NCBI RefSeq assembly: GCF_963583255.1
Contig: NC_084817.1
Location: 20,317,989-20,381,988, forward strand
From: Pyrus communis
Taxonomy: Eukaryota; Streptophyta; Magnoliopsida; Rosales; Rosaceae
DNA length: 64,000 nt
Direction of reading: 5' to 3'
The position numbers and the translations under genes were made by a program. Below the pieces are notes generated by a model. The model was not told the DNA's origin. It searched no databases and saw only the letters and a program-made list of their open reading frames with translations. Positions 60,901-64,000 of the stretch are shown here, piece by piece (the stretch's first letter is position 1; the number at the start of each line of letters is the position of its first letter).

Positions 60901-63899
60901 ACAGAAGAAGCTTCTATGGCCACAAAAAGGCTAAAAGAGCTTTTAGAATCGCGAAAGACTTCTTCACGTGAAATTTCTGGTCATGCGATATACCTCATTT
61001 GTTTCTATTTTCTTGTCATTTTATGGTATTAACAATTTGTTACTACTCTATGCAGGAGCTGGCAGTGGACATGGTCCTGGAGTTCAGGTACTTGTCACTC
61101 TCTAAAGTATCTAATGAGGAATAAATGAGTCATTTATCAGAAGGATTTTTTTTGTTTGGATGATACGAAGGTGGATTAATGTTGTAGATCTGTAGCTGTA
61201 CACAAAATGATAGCATCACATAATCTATGCCATATTGGATGAAGCATCACATCGCTTGATAATGAACCTTCAGCATCTTGCTTTGAATTTTTTTCTAAGA
61301 TATGTGTTCTTACAATGTGGAAACTGCAAGCCTTGAGATAGGGTTAGAATTGGCTTTTCAGTCCAATTCACGGCAAGTAACTTCTTGATTGATTTGTTTA
61401 CGTACCGGTTTGTGTTTATCCTGTATGTAATATTTCTGCATACAGGCTTTGATGCAGGCAATTGAACATGAGCTTGAAGTCACAGTTCGGGTGCATGAAG
61501 TACGATCTGAGTATGAGCGTCAAATGGAAGAGTAAGTCTTTCCATTCTAGTAGACTACTTTATATATTTACTTAAATGGTCTATGAGATTCTTAGAGTTG
61601 ACTACTTTGAAAAGGATGCCATCCGTAATATTATGTTGAAATGTTGTATTTAGTTGTGCCAAGAATCATATTGAATGCTGGCTGTTTTTATCCTTAAATT
61701 CTGTTATATCTGTTTGTTAGAGTAAGAGATTCTATCTCAGTCACAATTTTGCAGAATCAGTTTAATTAACTCTTGGTATTTCAGGCGGGCTAGGATGGCC
61801 AAGGAGGTCGCAAAGCTAAAAGAAGAAGCAGAAATGTTAAAACGAACTAATTTCAGGTGAGTGTTTTGTAGATGAATATTCTATTTGAACAAATTGACTT
61901 TATTATTTGGTGCTAACTTGACATACATCTCTCTCTTTTGAATGGTGCCTATTGTAGTGATTACCCCGAATCAATGTCTCCTGGTGCGAGAAATTCAAGG
62001 ATTTATGCACTTGAAAACATGCTTGCTACTTCATCTAGCACCCTGGTTTCTATGGCATCACAATTGTCAGAAGCAGAAGAGCGCGAGCGGGGTTTTACTG
62101 GGAGGGGACGCTGGAACCATGTTAGGTCTCTTGCTGATGCAAAAAATTTGATGAATCATTTGTTCAATTTCGCTTCTTCCTCCAGGTAATACATTATATT
62201 TAGGTCAAAGATTTTACCAGAATAGAAATATTCCTCCTAATAATTTTGTCTGAGAGAAAAAACTTCAGTGTGCTTGTCAGCGTAATTGTTTTTACCTTGA
62301 GTATTTACTTTGGAATGCCACTGAAAATAAATGTTTTATCGATTTTCAAGGTGTTTGTTACGAGATAAAGAAGTTGCATACAGAGAGAGGGATTTGGAAA
62401 TAAGAGATTTGAAGGAAAAAGTTGTAAGCCTGAGTAGTTTGCTTAGAAAATCAGAGATGCAGAGGGCTGAACTTGTTCATCAGGTAAAGTCTTAGATTAG
62501 CTTATGTGGTTGCCAATGTGAAACCATGATTATTCTATCTTCCTGTAGTTATTTGACTATTTCCTTTCATTTTTCTTTTAATTTTCTGAATCGTTTGCAA
62601 TTTCTAGCAGAATCAGGCGTTGAAGAAATTCGCCATGAACTGTTCTAAGGACGTGGACCTATACAATGGTGGGCACAAGTATGACTTGCGCAAGTTGGTA
62701 CGTGGGGGCGACATTATCTTTTGCAAGTTCCTCATGCTGCTTAATACTATGTTTTCTTTATTGTTTTTGTTCTAAAATACTTGTTGCCATTTGCTGATTA
62801 CAACTGACATAATTGTTAATCTTTATATGACGTGTTTTGTGAATCTAGGAAAACCGGGCGTCATTTATCTGGGAAGATATGGATACGTCTGATTCAGAAA
62901 AATCCGATGCAGAGGAGGATGGCGACTGGGTAATGTCAAGAAAACGACCATCTAAAAAGAGAAAATCCAAAAGTGGAAGTTCAAGTGGGGGAGGATATAA
63001 TGAGTCAGAAGTTAAGAATTTTGGAGGCTTCAAATTAGATGCTTCAGGTGATGGGATCGTGTCTGTGAAGAAAAGTGAATCGGGCGTATGCTGCTCTTGC
63101 AGCAAAAGCTCATCATGCAAAACTAGCAAATGTGAATGCCGATCTTCCGCAGGCACTTGTGGGTTATCATGTGGCTGTGCTGCTACAAAGTGTTCAAATA
63201 GAGAATCAGCTTCACTTGTGGCGCAAGAATCTGCACAAGCGGAGGTGTCTGAAGGGATTAGAGATGAGATCGGGACTGATGAAGCAGAGAAGAATCAGCT
63301 TCTTGTTACTCATGGTGCAAGGTTGCTTCAGAATGCATTAGCTGATAACTCTAGTGAGACAACTGATGATGGTGAACCAAGAAGGAAGGCACTTTCCGAA
63401 ATTGGAAATACGTTGGTATACTTTAGTCTCGCCTGATAGAATCGAATTGCTTTTCACTCGTCCCTTACCATCTGCGCAGTCAATTTGTTCTTGGTTGATG
63501 CTTTAGAATTTAATTATTTCACAAGTCTTACACTTACTTTGGTTTACATTTTGATGGTTTTATCAACTGAAGGTCAAATCCAACGCACCAAAGCCTAACC
63601 AGAGAAAGAAGTGGCGAAAATCCACAATTCAACTTGTTACAAATGCTCCGCCTCCCTCGCAGCCAGAAGTTGCTGAAGCACCTCGAAGGCCAGATAACAA
63701 AGGACAAGAGGCAAGCATCCCTATGAAGCTACCAAGAGCCATGCGATCAGCTGCTGCATCAAACAGCGGCAACCCATTTAGAGACAGGAATGCCGATAAA
63801 CCACAGCAATCGGATGCCAACAAGGAAGCTGGAATTCCTGCACCAAGAAGTCCTCTCCGGCAGAAGAGAACAAAAGATGAGAAGGAAAACCACCTGTAA
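54970..63899 (+). CDS. Kinesin-4 family motor (KIN-4C / KIF4-like)
   Basis: This is a plus-end kinesin-4 motor; plant relatives act on cortical or division microtubules. Twenty-seven exons: 54970-55080, 55278-55424, 55521-55673, 55759-56009, 56285-56463, 56667-56791, 57199-57235, 57342-57433, 57523-57639, 57736-57849, 57924-58007, 58188-58395, 59118-59227, 59599-59697, 59774-59887, 59961-60077, 60157-60237, 60743-60814, 60886-60979, 61056-61087, 61446-61531, 61785-61856, 61958-62185, 62351-62483, 62611-62697, 62849-63415 and 63573-63899. They total 3837 nt (1278 residues), in frame. The motor (about 7-365) has P-loop GQTGSGKT (85-92), SSRSH (about 220-224) and DLAGSE (261-266). Coiled coils follow to about 960, then basic [10 protein letters not shown] and a KIF4-type Cys-rich segment (about 1062-1096). 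The Cys-rich tail favours KIN-4C over the shorter KIN-4A/FRA1. Odd points: intron 6 starts GC, and the exon 12 acceptor reads AC, so this copy may be mis-spliced. Confidence 0.94.
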
Positions 63900-64000
63900 A
63901 TTCCACTGCCTCCCTCGTTGGCATTATCTTATACCAGCAGCGTGAAGCAGGTGGTGATAGCCACGTAGGATTTGAGGTTGCTAGTGATTGCAAAATTACT
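63900..64000 (+). other. Kinesin 3' UTR, cut by window end
   Basis: Non-coding sequence follows the TAA at 63897-63899. No polyadenylation signal is visible before the window ends. Confidence 0.5.

Noticed and set aside
1..64000. CRISPR arrays, operons, tRNA genes or prokaryote-type systems
   Set aside because: Regularly spaced repeats of CRISPR type, Shine-Dalgarno-led gene runs and complete tRNA cloverleaves were looked for by eye and not seen. The gene structure is plainly plant nuclear.

Overview
This is plant nuclear DNA: AT-rich, with long intron-containing genes on both strands, pyrimidine-rich 5' leaders, and dense LTR retrotransposons, a SINE and small fold-back elements. The dormancy-type (DAM/SVP) MADS-box gene at the left edge and a Cassandra element with 5S-like LTRs suggest Rosaceae, probably the apple/pear tribe. 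That placement is inference. No prokaryotic system, CRISPR array or virus-like gene set was seen.

Layout. 208-2789 (+) holds the 3' part of a DAM/SVP-like MADS-box gene, whose MADS-domain exon lies left of the window. 2850-8500 is intergenic and holds an old LTR-retroelement remnant with a gag fragment. 8757-21430 (-) is a complete 16-exon ULP2-type SUMO protease gene of about 1097 residues, with a 12-unit minisatellite in its last exon. 21540-25900 is repeat-rich and holds a Cassandra TRIM with three LTRs and two internal domains between perfect 5-bp target duplications. 25924-35848 (+) is an O-fucosyltransferase gene broken in coding exon 1 by a 6.4-kb LARD-like LTR retrotransposon (26024-32402, duplication CCTGC). 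36100-42480 holds fold-back elements, a poorly resolved minus-strand gene, a decayed copy of two MSL exons, and a tandem duplication carrying a SINE. 42485-47441 (-) is a complete 13-exon plastid MscS-like channel gene (MSL2/MSL3 type, about 708 residues). 48010-54900 is intergenic and holds a 2.15-kb solo LTR, a Harbinger-like MITE and a fold-back element. 54970-63899 (+) is a 27-exon kinesin-4 gene (KIN-4C/KIF4 type, about 1278 residues).

The exon models for ULP2, O-fucosyltransferase (across the insertion), MSL and KIN-4C each sum to a multiple of three with consistent splice phases. Two splice oddities stand out in KIN-4C: a GC-AG intron, and one acceptor that reads AC where AG is expected. 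The genes are functionally unrelated neighbours (dormancy regulation, SUMO removal, protein O-fucosylation, plastid osmotic balance, microtubule motor), as is usual in plant genomes. The most informative observations concern transposon-gene interaction, above all the retrotransposon in the O-fucosyltransferase gene, whose only complete LTR promoter points into the surviving exons.
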